From: Eptesicus fuscus
Taxonomy: Eukaryota; Chordata; Mammalia; Chiroptera; Vespertilionidae
Direction: 5' to 3'
DNA length: 64,000 bases
Assembly: GCF_027574615.1 (NCBI RefSeq)
Contig: NC_072480.1
Location: forward strand, 100,450,001-100,514,000
The number at the start of each line of letters is the position of its first letter. Position 1 is the stretch's first letter. Made by a program: the position numbers and the translations under genes. The notes below the pieces were generated by a model, which saw nothing but the letters and a program-made list of their open reading frames with translations, did no database searches and had not been told where the DNA came from. Positions 1 to 10,807 of the stretch are shown one piece after another.

Positions 1-2165
1 TAGACCAACATGGACCATTTCATTACTTGTCTGGAGTAGAAATCAAAGAAGTTGACTAAACGTAAATTGATTTTATTGAATACTTAATTAAGTGGGATGG
101 CTTGGTTGGAGAAAGGAGGAGAGCATTGATTGACCTCATTAAACCAAAACTTCAGGAACCTTTGGGTATTGTTACCTTTTCCCCAAGTCCCACCTCTTCT
201 GCATGATTCCGTCACCAGTGGCTGTTCCTCTCCCATCATCTTGGTTTCCTTCTCATCCTGAATCAAAAACAGACACGAAAAAATAAAAGCCACTTCAGAG
301 CCTGCCTCCTAGTCCTAAAAGATCATCTTAAAGTAGGAAGAAAGAGTACTTGATGGTCTCAAAAAAAAAAAAACAAAAAAAAAAGGGACAGGGAAATCTG
401 GATAATATTTCTTCCTTTCACTTAACATAGCTCTTACAGAATAATAGAATGAATATTGTTTTGTCACTTCATTTTTTTTCTTCATTTTTTATTTATACCT
501 ACATCTATATCTATTTCTGTGTCTGCTTCTCTCTACCTGTCATCTATCCATCTAGAAAAAGTTCTTCAGGCAACCCTGGCTAAGTTTTTTTCCCACCCAC
601 ATAGCCACAGAATATCTAAATTCATTCAAATAAAATTTTCAAATGTTGCAGTAAAGTCTGCAAGGCAGCAAGGATGTATGTCACCATGACTGGAAAAGAA
701 AAGAAACCTAGAAAAGTTAGCTCATTATTTGGCCCAATGACACTGTTTTTCTCATCCAGCAAAGAAACTAAAGCTGGGGTTGGAAGCCACGAAACTAAAC
801 CAAACTGCCTCCTTCCGAACTCCTTTCTCCACGTGCCCCACCTTCATGGTCTCTATACAGCTGGCTGGGCCCTTCAGCCGCCTCCTCCAAGTCAGCACAC
901 CGCCCTGACTGGGCAAAGGGGTATTCTTAACTACTCCTCTTTTTAATTTAGTAACGTCTAACTATTGTCTAGCTCTTTAATGCAGATGGCTCTTAAAATT
1001 ATCTAGATTTTCTGCTTGTTTTCAGCTGGAGGGTAGACCTGGATTATCTGATCATCATCATCTTTTTATAGTTAATTGTTATGATTATCCTGAATTTTCG
1101 TTGCCCAAAGGACAATGTAACTAGAAGAAAAGGTGCTCCCTACCAAGAACCCTCAACACTTGTCATGAAATGGCATTGCACTTAGCTCGTGCCCAACAGC
1201 TTTTGCCTAAAACATTCAACGTAATCTTCTCTTCTGACCCATAATAACCAAGTCCTTCCTCAAATGCTTTTGGTTAAACCAAAATACTCTGCTGATTACT
1301 TCCCTCTGAAACCCTACTTAACATTTGCTCTGTTCTTCCTTGTTCTCTTCCTGTTGTGTTTGTCCAGATTTCATTAACCTACATCCCTAAGGACACAGAC
1401 TGAGGCCTTTTACTTCTTCCTAATTGCCCCAACTACACGAGTGGTCATGTAACATTTTTTAAGTTGATATTTAGTGAGGAAATGTCTTCTAGTGGATTTT
1501 CTGGGGCACGTAAGTGATGTTCAATAGACTGTGGGCCTATCTCTCCACTGTTTTTCCTCGCAGAACACATAATTGTTATCCTGTAAGAATAACCATGTAA
1601 TACTTTTATTATTAGTGGTGAGGCACCTGGCCTCTTCAAAGAGGTACAGATCGATTTTCAGCTTGGTCATTTTAATCAATATGTGAACCTTATAAAGAGA
1701 GGTACCTTTTGTTATTGAGATTAAATAAAACCCTAAGGGTGTTCAACAGTCTGTCAGGAGCAAATGAAAGGAAACCAAAGTCACCAATTACGCAGAAACA
1801 TGCTCTTTATAAAGGAGTGTGTTTTTAGGTGTGGGTGTGAGTGTCTGTGTGTATATAGCCAAACACATTTTTATAAGCTTTCGACTGTTTACTGCATTCT
1901 TATTCAACTCTAACATGCCTCAGCAAAAATATTTATTGAAATTTCCGAAACATACATTTAAAATACCTTGTAAAGAAGTTATCCTGGGAGAAAATTATAA
2001 GCAAATCAAATCATAATAATTGAATGTCTTGGGCTTAGAAGGGTAATATTTGTTCTAGGTGAATAGAGAATTTATTTTTTTTCCAATGTTGAACTATATT
2101 TTAAGAAATGTAATTATTTTATAAATAAGAACTCAGAATAAAACCGCAAAAGAGAGAAAAAGAAT
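1..2165. other. Gene-free unique DNA
   Basis: I see no gene and no recognisable repeat family in this stretch. It holds only an interrupted A-run near 361-386 and a TG-rich patch near 1830-1855. All reading frames are short and without domain-like features. Confidence 0.6.
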
Positions 2166-2181
2166 AAGAAAAATGTACTTG

Positions 2182-2407
2182 GCCGAAACCGGTTTGGCTC
2201 AGTGGATAGAGCGTCAGTCTGCGGACTGAAAGGTCCCAAGTTCGATTCCGGTCAAGGGCATGTACATTGGTTGCGGGCACATCCCCAGTGGGGGATGTGC
2301 GGGAGGCAGCTGGTCGATGTTTCTCTCTCATCGACGTTTCTAACTCTCTATCCCTCTCCCTTCCTCTCTGTAAAAAAATCAATAAAATATATTTAAAAAA
2401 AGAAAAA
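2182..2407 (+). mobile_element. Ves SINE
   Basis: This is a tRNA-derived SINE of vespertilionid bats. The head holds a Pol III B-box-like GTTCGATTCC and is followed by the family-typical GTTTCTCTCTCATCGACG and a tail with AATCAATAAAATAT plus A-rich DNA. A 16-bp direct repeat (AAGAAAAATGTACTTG) flanks it at 2166-2181 and 2408-2423. This marks an L1-type target-primed insertion and fixes both ends. Confidence 0.95.
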
Positions 2408-2423
2408 AAGAAAAATGTACTTG

Positions 2424-3140
2424 TCCTACACTGTAACGAGCTTACCAAGGCTTTAAATGAATATATATTTATAAAATTGCCTCTGACAATTCACACGATC
2501 TGATTATGTGGCAGAGTGCTCAGACACAGGATGTGATCACGGTGCATTGAGCTGTGCCCAGTAAGTACTAACCTTCCCTGGTCATGTTTCTACTTGTCAC
2601 TGTTGGGAAAGAGGTCTAATATTGAGAAGGAGTTTGTATCATAAACAAATCAATTACTGATACAGCACCTAAAATGGCATGACATTTATGTTACGCCACT
2701 GAGGTTTACGAATGGATGATAAATTTTTCTAAAGTGGGTGTTAATTTTGATTAGGTCAACTGTGCGTATGGCAACTGGTTCCTGTCACATATTCCCACCG
2801 TCTGTGCTGACTGATTACATAGGCGTGTAAAGATGTTTCTTAGGTGGAGGCACAAAGATCATTACTCATGCTTTTACATGCCTAAGACTCTGTGTTCAAG
2901 TCCTGCACCAGAGTTAAAATAAGTGATCATTTAAATATTAGGGGAAGAGTTTGAGTGTGAGGAAAGAGAATTTCAGGAAAGGGTGTCCTATTAAACTAGA
3001 AAAATTATAATTAATCTAATGTAATTATAAAATAAATGCAATTTAATATTGTATTTTCTGTTAGGTAAATATTTATGTGCTTAGCATAAAAATAAATGCT
3101 GTGGCGAATTTTACCAAACTCAGTTATACGTTTTACATAA
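2424..3140. other. Gene-free unique DNA
   Basis: AT-rich DNA with no recognisable gene, repeat or regulatory site. It ends at the host A that precedes a Helitron 5' terminus. Confidence 0.55.
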
Positions 3141-3302
3141 TCCTACCTTATAATAGAGAAACATGCAAATTGACCGCACCTCCGCTATGCCCATGATTGG
3201 GCCTGCGAGAGGCTGGGGGCGGGACTCCGGGTGGCCTATCCGGCTGTTGAGAAGACCAAGATGGCGGCGCCCAATCCTCTTAGTTCCGGGGGTCCCGGGG
3301 GT
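3141..3302 (+). mobile_element. HeliBat Helitron, 5' end
   Basis: The 5' terminus TCCTACCTTATAATAGAG follows a host A and is succeeded by ATGCAAATTGACC, which recurs in the other Helitrons of the window. The same subfamily occurs complete and antisense at 29007-29302. A GC-rich segment with AAGATGGCGGCG follows and runs into a minisatellite. I cannot find a matching 3' hairpin plus CTAG, so the 3' limit is unknown and the copy may be truncated. Confidence 0.75.
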
Positions 3303-3690
3303 GATCGCCACCCTGGGGGGCGTGACCGGGCCCAGCCAGGCGCTCCTGGGGGCGATCGCCACCCTGGGGGGGCGTGGCCGGGCCGAGCCAGGTGCTCCCC
3401 GGGGGTCCCTGGGGCGATTGCCACCCTGGGGGGGCGTGGCCGGGCCCAGCCAGCCGCTCCCCGGGGGTCCCGGGGGCGATCGTCACACTGGAGGGGCGTG
3501 GCCGGACTGAGCCAGCCACTCCCGGGGGTTCCGGGGCGATCGCCACCCTGGGGGGGCGTGGCAGGGCCGAGCCAGCCACTCCCGGGGGTCCCGGGGGCGA
3601 TCGCCACCCTGGGGGGGCGTGGCTGGGCCCAGGCAGCCTCTCCCGGGGGTCCCTGGGGAGATCGGCACCCCGGGGAGGTGAGGCTGGCGG
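3303..3690. repeat. CpG-rich 61-bp minisatellite
   Basis: Units start with GATCGCCACCCTGGGGGG-type sequence at 3303, 3354, 3416, 3478, 3538, 3599 and 3660, giving periods of 51, 62, 62, 60, 61 and 61 bp. Most units carry GGGCGTGGC and CCACCC, which resemble GC-box/CACCC (KLF/Sp) sites, and many CpGs. The period is not a multiple of three, so the Gly/Pro-rich frames on both strands are shadows. The array lies directly downstream of a Helitron 5' end and is probably part of that element. Confidence 0.9.
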
Positions 3691-4339
3691 GATCCCTGGG
3701 AACATTGCAGGCATGTGGTTGCTGAGACCCAGACCAGGCCTCTGGCCACAGATTCATAGCTTTGCAGAGACCTAGGGCAGGGATCTGCCTCATCTGCAGA
3801 GAGACAGAAGTTCTGCAGTGCCCCCAAGACGTGGGTGGGCCCAGCCAGGGATCAAGGGGCATGGAAGGACTCCTGGCAGAGGGGCAAGGACCCTCACCCC
3901 TGAGGCGGGGGTTGAGGGGTGGTGCCACCTCAGTGGAGGGGTGCTGCACTGCAGGGTACTGGACTGACTGACATGATTCAGAGAAGCTCCCAGTGCTAAT
4001 GGGCCTCGCTCAGGCGGCCTTCACACTTCAGAGGCAGTGACTACTGCTCCTGCCTTGACCCAAAAGCAAGCTCGCTACACCCTGCCCCGTAGCAGAGCAT
4101 GCCTAGGCAGTGAGTGGGAAGCCTTCCACCTGCTTCAGAGAAGGGGGGGCAGTAAAGAATGGGGGGAGAGGAAAGAATGTGGAGCATCCGCAATGAAGAG
4201 GTGCTTGAGAAAGAGGCTGGGAAGCCTGACTGGAAGGTTTGTTCTGTTTGCTGGGCGGCTGCCCCTTAGGAAGCGCAAAGAGCATGGCTCTGAGGGCTTC
4301 CTGTGTGCTCAGTCAAGTTCCACAGCCAACTGGAATTGG
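3691..4339. other. Unidentified sequence after Helitron minisatellite
   Basis: GC-moderate sequence that I do not recognise. It could be the remainder of the Helitron that starts at 3141, captured host DNA, or plain flank. No intact frame has convincing domain features. Confidence 0.4.
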
Positions 4340-4430
4340 CCTCAGTTTCCTGGTCTGTAAAATGGATGAAGCGTGTCCCAGTGCCTTCACTGAGCTTTGA
4401 TGGCCAATTGAGATACTATATAAAGAAAAT
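4340..4430 (+). mobile_element. MIR SINE fragment
   Basis: It contains CCTCAGTTTCCTGGTCTGTA followed by AAATGG, a close match to the conserved MIR core. No target duplication can be seen, as expected for an ancient copy. Confidence 0.65.
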
Positions 4431-4477
4431 GAGGGAAGAAGTGAGAAAGAAAAGGAAGGACAAGAAACACAAAAGAA

Positions 4478-4712
4478 AGACTGAACCCATTGTCACTTAC
4501 ATAGGGAATATAGTCAGTAATGTTGTAATGATGGTATGATGCCAGGTGGGTACTAGAAATATCGGGGAACACTTTGTAAAGTATATGATTATCTAACCAC
4601 TATTCTGTAACTAATATAAAACCTGAAACCAATACAAAATAATGTTGAATGTAAAGAAATGAAAATTGGAGTGAAATTTTTATAAATTTCAAAGTTTAAA
4701 TAAAAGCTGTAA
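4478..4712 (+). mobile_element. L1 3' UTR fragment
   Basis: The sequence reads through CATAGGGAATATAGTCAGTA, GCCAGGTGGGTACTAGAAAT and CACTTTGTAAAGTATATGAT. These are hallmark strings of the 3' end of laurasiatherian L1 families. It ends in A-rich DNA and is 5'-truncated. Confidence 0.75.
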
Positions 4713-4794
4713 AGGAAGGAAGGGGAGAATAAAAAGTGTTTTTCATTTTGCCACTTCATTAAAAAGACAGTTGTCTTTATATGGTGCTTTTATA

Positions 4795-4905
4795 CTTTTC
4801 TAAGTCATTATCTCATTTTAATTTCCGGGCAACTTAAAGACAAGATAAGTATTCCCTCCACTATTCAAAGAAGGGAAATCTTGGTGTCTGGTCCTAATGA
4901 TTCAA
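4795..4905 (-). mobile_element. Possible MIR-like fragment
   Basis: AGTCATTATCTCATTTTAAT and following bases resemble the reverse complement of the MIR 3' part. The match is weak and the limits are approximate. Confidence 0.35.
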
Positions 4906-4960
4906 TCGTCAAGCCCTTATTGTAAAGCAGGGTTAGTAAAATTTTCTGTGCAGGGTCATA

Positions 4961-5261
4961 TCTATACTAATAAAAGCCTTGGGGGTGATCAGGCCAGCAG
5001 TGGAGGGTATTTGGGGGCAATCAGGCCAGCAAGGAAGCAGTTAGGAGCCCAAGGGGACAATCAGGCAGGTAGGTGAGTGGTTAGGAGCCAGCAGTCCCGG
5101 ATTGTGAGAGGGATGTCCAACTGCAGGATTAGGCCCGATTCCACAGGGATCAGGCCTAAATCTGCAGTTGGACTTCCCCCGAGGGGTCCCATATTAGAGA
5201 GGGTGCAAGCTGGGCTGAGGGACCCTCCCCAGTGCACGAATTTCGTGCACCGGGCCTCTAG
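4961..5261 (+). mobile_element. HeliBat Helitron, complete
   Basis: It starts TCTATACTAATAAAAG after host A (4960) and ends CTAG before host T (5262), the classic A|T Helitron insertion. The 3' hairpin GTGCACGAATTTCGTGCAC lies at 5232-5250. A second, longer imperfect palindrome spans about 5113-5172. At 301 bp it has no coding capacity and is non-autonomous. Confidence 0.95.
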
Positions 5262-5272
5262 TAAATAAATAA

Positions 5273-5292
5273 GTGTGTGTGTGTGTGTGTGT
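5273..5292. repeat. (GT)n microsatellite
   Basis: About ten uninterrupted GT units just after the Helitron. Confidence 0.95.
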
Positions 5293-5294
5293 TT

Positions 5295-5937
5295 GAGAAT
5301 GTCTGCATGTGTTTGTGTACTAGTATTTCCAAATGACATAAGGAAAAGAAGATTCAAAAATATATTTATTTATGTAGGTGTATATATATCTATACATACA
5401 TATGTATATGTTCTAAAAAGTAAAAAGTACTGCTATAGCAAGCAGTTAATCTCAGAAATGCAAAGTATTCACAATGGGAAAGATGGTATAGGTAAATGTG
5501 AACTGGGCATATAAAATTATTAAGATTGTTTAAATTTGTTTTTCTCTGTTTTTGACAGGAAGTTTATTAAGTATAGATATTTTATTTACACATAGCAGGG
5601 TCATATGTAAAAAATGGTATTCAATAAATACTATTTGATTTTAACTATGAAAAATGGAAATATACCCATGTTTTCTGACATTAGACTAAACTAATAATTT
5701 ATGTGATTTTAAATAAAGATGAATATAATTCCCAGTTATCATTGGGTGCTTTTTAGTGCTCTTGCCAAATAGTTAGATTACAGTAGAAGTGTTAGATTAC
5801 CCCTCTGATCACATCTCCCTTCAGTCCCTCAATTGGAACTGCATGGAAGATATAAGCTACAGTTCCTAAGGCATCTTACAACTAGGATTTTTTTTTTTTT
5901 TTGGACTTATTTCTCTGGCTGTTTTCTAATAATCATA
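5295..5937. other. Gene-free AT-rich DNA
   Basis: No gene or identifiable repeat. It contains a T-run near 5889-5902. Confidence 0.55.
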
Positions 5938-5991
5938 CAGTGTGGGGCAAAAATAGGTTTACAGTTTTTCATATGGAAAATAATACAATAA

Positions 5992-6574
5992 TCCTATATA
6001 ATAAAAGGGTAATATGCAAATCAACCAAATGGCAGAAGGATAGGTTGCTATGATGCATGTTGACTACCAGGGGGCAGACACTCAATGCAGAAGCTGCCCC
6101 CTGGTGGTCAGTGTGCTCCCACAGGAGGAGCGCCACTCAGCCACAAGCCCGGCGAGTGCAGCGGTGGTGGCGGGAGCCTCTCCCACCTTCGCGGCAGGGC
6201 TAAGGATGTCCCACTGCGGCTTAGGCCTGCTCCCCATGGGCCTAAGCCCGTGGTCGGCAAACTGCAGCTCGTGAGCCACATGCGGCTCTGTGGCCGCTTG
6301 AGTGTGGCTCTTCCACAAAATACCACGGCCTGGGCGAGTCTATTTTGAAGAAGTGGCGTTAGAAGAAGTTTATGTTTAAAAAATTTGGCTCTCAAAAGAA
6401 ATTTCAATCGTTGTACTGTTGATATTTGGCTCTGTTGGCTAATGAGTTTGCCGACCACTGGCCTAAGCCATCCCACAAGGGCTTGGCTCCCGGACTGCTA
6501 AAGGGCGCAGGCTGGGCTGAGGGGACCCCCCTCCCACCCCCCAAGTGCACAAATATTGTGCACCAGGCCTCTAG
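5992..6574 (+). mobile_element. HeliBat Helitron, nested
   Basis: It begins TCCTATATAATAAAAGGG after an A and ends GTGCACCAGGCCTCTAG before a T. The 3' hairpin is imperfect (GTGCACAAATATTGTGCAC, 6545-6563). It lies inside a mariner-like MITE and itself carries a hAT insertion at 6248-6460. Confidence 0.92.
6248..6460 (-). mobile_element. Non-autonomous hAT element, nested
   Basis: A 213-bp element with termini (CC)GTGGTCGGCAAAC and GTTTGCCGACCACTG. A perfect 8-bp target duplication GCCTAAGC lies at 6240-6247 and 6461-6468. Strand is set arbitrarily relative to the copy at 17170. Similar elements at 17170, 30340, 39313 and 58734 are the same family. Likeness to horizontally spread hAT families of bats is inference. 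Confidence 0.93.
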
Positions 6575-6689
6575 TTAATAAATAATACAAGAATAAACTC
6601 TGTGTTTCAAAAGTGGGTAAACCCACTTTTACCCCACCCTGTATTTCAGGGGCCTGGCTAGAGGGAACATTGTTATTTAACTTTATTTA

Positions 6690-7010
6690 TTTTCATCTTT
6701 ATTTTTTTCAGTTACAGTTTACATGCAATAGTTTGTATTAGTTTCAGATGTATTATTTTTATTTTTAATTATATTTTTAAATTTTTACTGAGGTATATTT
6801 GACATATATAGAACATTAGGTTGATTTCAGTTATACAACTTAATGTTTTAATATTTTTGTATATTGAAAATTATCACAACAATAGTGTATTTAACATCGC
6901 CGCCATATATAATCACAGAATAATTTTCCTTTTGATGAGAACTTTTAAGATTGATCTTATCTCCCACCTGCTTTTACTGTTGCACACAATACCTCTAGTT
7001 TGCCTTTAAG
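6690..7010 (-). mobile_element. L1 fragment, antisense
   Basis: TTTTTACTGAGGTATATTTG, CATTAGGTTGATTTCAGTTA and GATGAGAACTTTTAAGATTG read as the reverse complement of old mammalian L1 3' sequence. Ends are approximate. Confidence 0.65.
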
Positions 7011-7164
7011 GGTGTTATTAATTTTTTGGATTTCTGTGCTTTGCAGCTACCTTCATCCTGTGGAGGTCATGCAAATATGTAAGGCTCTGTCTATCCATGG
7101 ATCTATCTCTGGTGTTTCAGATTCTTTAGAGTAGAATATCTACAAATCAAACAAAGCTTTTATT

Positions 7165-7490
7165 TAATCAACAAATAGTGTTGAGCTCCCACTAAATCCA
7201 AGTATCTACTCTTCATCCTGGAAACACAGAACTAAACCCGCCAGAGCAAATCCCAAGCCGCAGAGGATTTACATTCCAATGGGGCAGAGAAAATTAATAT
7301 TAAAAAAATAACTACAACAGTAACTTTAGATGGTGATAAAATGTATGAAGGAAACAGAGTAGGATAATACTATATAGTGAAGAGAAAGACAGAAAGCCAA
7401 CAGAGGACCTAGAGCAAGAGGGTTCCAGACAGAGGATATTGTAGGTGCAAAACTTCAAAGCATGAACAAGCTCCGTGTGTTCAACACGAG
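7165..7490 (-). mobile_element. Ancient LINE (L2-like) fragment
   Basis: TCAACAAATAGTGTTGAGCT followed by GGAAACACAGAACTAAAC and TTACATTCCAATGGGG resembles the diverged reverse complement of an ancient LINE 3' end. Family assignment is uncertain. Confidence 0.45.
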
Positions 7491-7737
7491 CAAGGAGAAT
7501 AATGCCAACCTTCAGTTAACTCAATGGGATTTGCTTGGGAATCTCATGGGAACCAAGGACATTTGTAGCGTGAGCATTCTGAAATGCTATGATTTCTTTA
7601 ACCTAACCTTCATACCATATTTTATAATGTATTCATATTTATTTATATTTAAGTCTACATATTGACTTTATTAAATTATATATTCAATAAAATTTTTAAA
7701 GGTGAATGCATATTATCTGCTAGATGGATTTGTAGTA

Positions 7738-8218
7738 TCCATAATAATAAAAGAGTAATATGTTAATTAGACCAAACAGCTGAACGACCTTCCCGACGCA
7801 TTCCGGACGTCCTTCTGGATGAAGCTGCCGTGGCTGGGGCCGAGGCAGAGGCAGTTAGGAGTGATCAGGCAGGCAGGCGAGCAGTTAGGGGCAATCAGGC
7901 AGGCAGGCAAGTGGTTAGGGGCAATCAGGCAGGCAGGTAGAGGTGGTTAGGGGTGATCAGGCAGACAGGCGAGTGGTGAGGGATGATGAGGCAGGCGGGA
8001 AGAGTGGTTAGGGGTGATCAGGCAGGCAGGAAGAGTGGCTAGGGGCGATCAGGCAGGTAGGCAGGCAAGCAGTAAGGAGCCAGCGGTCCCAGAATGTGAG
8101 AGGGATGTCCGACTGCCAGTTTAGGCCCGATCCATGGGGTCCCAGACTGAGAGAGGGTGCAGGCCAGGCTGAGGGATAGCCCCCTCCTGTGCATGAATTT
8201 CATGCACCGGGCCTCTAG
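7738..8218 (+). mobile_element. HeliBat Helitron, complete
   Basis: It begins TCCATAATAATAAAAGAG after A (7737) and ends GCACCGGGCCTCTAG before T (8219). The 3' hairpin GTGCATGAATTTCATGCAC lies at 8189-8207. The interior is mostly a tandem repeat, and no coding capacity is present. Confidence 0.93.
7855..8062. repeat. ~30-40-bp minisatellite in Helitron
   Basis: Units of GATCAGGCAGGCAGG plus a variable GCGAGTGGTTAGGGG segment repeat about six times. Related units occur in the Helitrons at 23850, 46105, 57202 and 62303, so this is a family-internal repeat. Confidence 0.85.
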
Positions 8219-9650
8219 TAAATGTAATAAGACAAATGTTTGGCAGCACACCGTCACAAACATACTTCTTACATTCTTTTAAGTTTTCATAATTACCCAG
8301 CTTCTTAAATACTCTTTGAACAAGACTTACCATCTTTCTGGTTAGGTAAGGATCATTAATTAGTCAAATAAAACTGTCAATGCATATGCATTTTATATTT
8401 GTATAGGAATCATGTTTTTAACTTTTTCATATATTTTGACAGACATATAAATAGTTTTACAATCACCTAGGTGTAATGTAATAGGAAAGGCACAAAATGC
8501 AAATATCCTAATGCTTATTTTTGTTCTCAGTTTTTGTTTTCCTTCCTGCCAAACATTGCTGCATAAATATATGTTTTGGCTTGCCTGTTCCACACTGTTG
8601 TATGTTGCTTCTAATAACGTAGACTTATTGCCAAACAAAGGTTATGTTTGTGACATATTTGTATACAAGTGTAGAGTTTTGAAGGAAAAAATGCCACTTG
8701 ATTTAAAAAAAAAAATAGTTCTAGTTTATTTGTAATTGCAGGCACATCTTATATAACTATTCTTATTAATGTCATCTTACAAATAAAGATACTATTCCCA
8801 TGTGAGTAAAAACATCGGAACCTAATACTGTCTCTCCAAACATTTATTTATTTGTGAATAAGTCTAGCATGTACAAATTTACTTTATTGTGCTTTCCAAC
8901 AAACGTGGAATGTTTGATATGTAAACTATGAGATGATTCAATAATTTTAAGTTGGGTTTTACATATTTCTCAAGATCTGTATGCAGAAAAAAAATGGGTG
9001 AGATTGGCCCTCAGCCACACCTCAGTACACGTTGATTTTACAGAATTTTCAAAAATGCCTGAATGCCATCTAAGACTCTCCTCCTCACACAGTACACCAA
9101 CAACTTTTGAAAATGTGTTTTGGGGTTCAGGAAAGGGAAGCCCTTGGTAGGAAAATGATGGCATTTACATTTGCAAAGGATTCCTAAAATGCTTGAAAAT
9201 AAGGGTGTGACACACATTTGAAACATATATTTGAGCAACATTAGTAGCTCTATATACCTGCAAGAAAAGAGCCCAATAAACACCTTAAACATGTTTTGGT
9301 TTTTAATCCAAAGCCAAAGGTAGCTAATCACCGAAATCACTCGGAGATTTTTCTCTATAAAAATATATTTGTTATTTATTCAGCGACTCTAAAATAATTG
9401 TAAATGCTCTCAAGGATCTTTACCAAACCTAATCTTTCCTCCTCACCTCCCACCCAAGCCTAACCCCCGCACTTAGAGTCACATGAAGGCTTTATTGTAG
9501 ATTATAGGAAAGAGTCTACCTAAAACTTATATCATGGAAACTTGCTGTGAAAATGTAAGATGACAAGAAGTTCAGATTTATGCTCCATTTTTGATGTAAT
9601 TCTAGTAGAAAAATAATTTCTAAACTATTACATCTAAAATGTACTAGTAA
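8219..9650. other. Gene-free unique DNA
   Basis: AT-rich sequence without a recognisable gene or repeat. Small frames occur but show no start context, domain or repeat-independent support. Confidence 0.55.
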
Positions 9651-9664
9651 AAAGAGGAACTCCT

Positions 9665-9884
9665 GCCCTAATCGATTTGGCTCAGTGGACAGAGCATCGG
9701 CCTGCGGACTCAAGGGTCTCAGGTTTGATTCCAGTCAAGTGCATGTACCTTGGTTGCTGGGCACATCCCCAGTAGGGGGTGTGCAGGAGGCAGCTGATTG
9801 ATATTTCTCTCTCATCAATGTTTCTAACTCTCTCTCCCTCTCTCTTCCTCTCTGTAAAAAATCAATAAAATATATATTTTAAAA
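9665..9884 (+). mobile_element. Ves SINE
   Basis: GCCCTAATCGATTTGGCTCA head, B-box-like GTTTGATTCC, GGGCACATCCCCAGTAGGGG body and AATCAATAAAATATAT tail. Imperfect flanking repeats end in GAACTCCT (before) and GAATTCCT (after). Confidence 0.93.
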
Positions 9885-10663
9885 AAAAAGGAATTCCTCA
9901 CAGCTAATTCCCCTGGAGCCTCGTTGCTATGCAGAGATGACTGTGTGGCTTCAACAATTAAGGAAAAATGAGGCTCACTCTGTTTTCAAATATTTTATGT
10001 GTTTATTCAAATCATAGAACTGGTACCCAACAGCTCAAAAGTACCTGGTCTCTTTTTTGGTGGATGACTGGTTCAGCCTAATGAAGAATGTTTCTCCTGA
10101 TTTAAGAGTAAATTGGTTGTAGCATTGGGTATATGTTGTGGTTACCATATGTGAACGGAAGGAGCCACATGCTAACCTGACAAGCTCAGGGGAGGCCTAT
10201 GTGGCAGTCTTGCAAACTCAGAGACCTGAAATAACCACAAAGGATGGTTTGAAAATTAAATATTTAACTACAAACAGGTTATAGTGGGCAGTCATGTCCT
10301 AGGCCGATATCTTCCCTGACAAAGGTCAACTTAGATCTTTACTGAGCCCATTTGCCTTTTTGCCTCTAAGATAACATATCTGTGAGATGTCTGGGTAACT
10401 TGTAACTTCCTTTTTACCCCGGACCCCTCAGGGCACAACAAATGGCACCGGGACATTCCTTCATTGTTATTGTTATCAAGTTAATTGTCAACTGTTAATT
10501 ACGTTAAAGTATCCTGTATCTATCTCTGTAAGAGAAGCACATGTCCATCATTTCACTTTTCACCCAATCCCAGAGGTTTCCCCGCTTTGCTTTGTCCCAC
10601 CTCCCTAATCTGTCACCAATGGATTTCATGTAGCTCACCTATGTCCCTCCTCTGATGGCAATG

Positions 10664-10671
10664 TATAAATA
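10664..10671 (+). promoter_or_regulatory. LTR TATA box
   Basis: TATAAATA lies about 84 bp before the AATAAA at 10755-10760, the usual U3/R spacing of an LTR promoter. The same sites recur in the 3' LTR. Confidence 0.75.
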
Positions 10672-10754
10672 CAGATGGAACCCACCATTTCTTCGGAGCA
10701 TGATCTCAATTCATTGAGGTTCTGCTTCCCGGCATATGTCGACATTTTGGCTCA

Positions 10755-10760
10755 AATAAA
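10755..10760 (+). promoter_or_regulatory. LTR polyadenylation signal
   Basis: AATAAA in the expected R region, followed by a T-rich stretch within the U5. Confidence 0.7.
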
Positions 10761-10807
10761 CTCACTAAATTCTTTACAGGTTTCAATGGTTTTTTCGTTA
10801 ACATTTT

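Larger units (their letters stand above)
5938..6641. mobile_element. Mariner-like MITE, split by a Helitron
   Basis: The terminal inverted repeats are CAGTGTGGGGCAAAAATAGG at the left and, reading inward from the right, CAGGGTGGGGTAAAAGTGGG. TA dinucleotides flank the element at 5936-5937 and 6642-6643, as for Tc1/mariner elements. Without the nested Helitron (5992-6574) the element is about 120 bp, far too short for a transposase. Confidence 0.85.
10150..10803 (+). repeat. ERV 5' LTR
   Basis: 654 bp, starting TGTGAACGGAAGG and ending TTTTTTCGTTAACA. It matches the LTR at 15985-16638 base for base in my line-by-line comparison. It contains CCAATGG near 10616, a TATA box and a polyadenylation signal, so U3, R and U5 are all present. 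Confidence 0.95.

Noticed and set aside
2182..2260. tRNA-like sequence with a B box
   Set aside because: It is the head of a Ves SINE with target duplications and a SINE body. The same holds for the other Ves copies, so no tRNA gene is called.
3231..3949. Overlapping Gly/Pro/Arg-rich open frames up to 237 residues on both strands
   Set aside because: They arise from the CpG-rich 61-bp minisatellite. The period is not a multiple of three and every frame repeats the same text.
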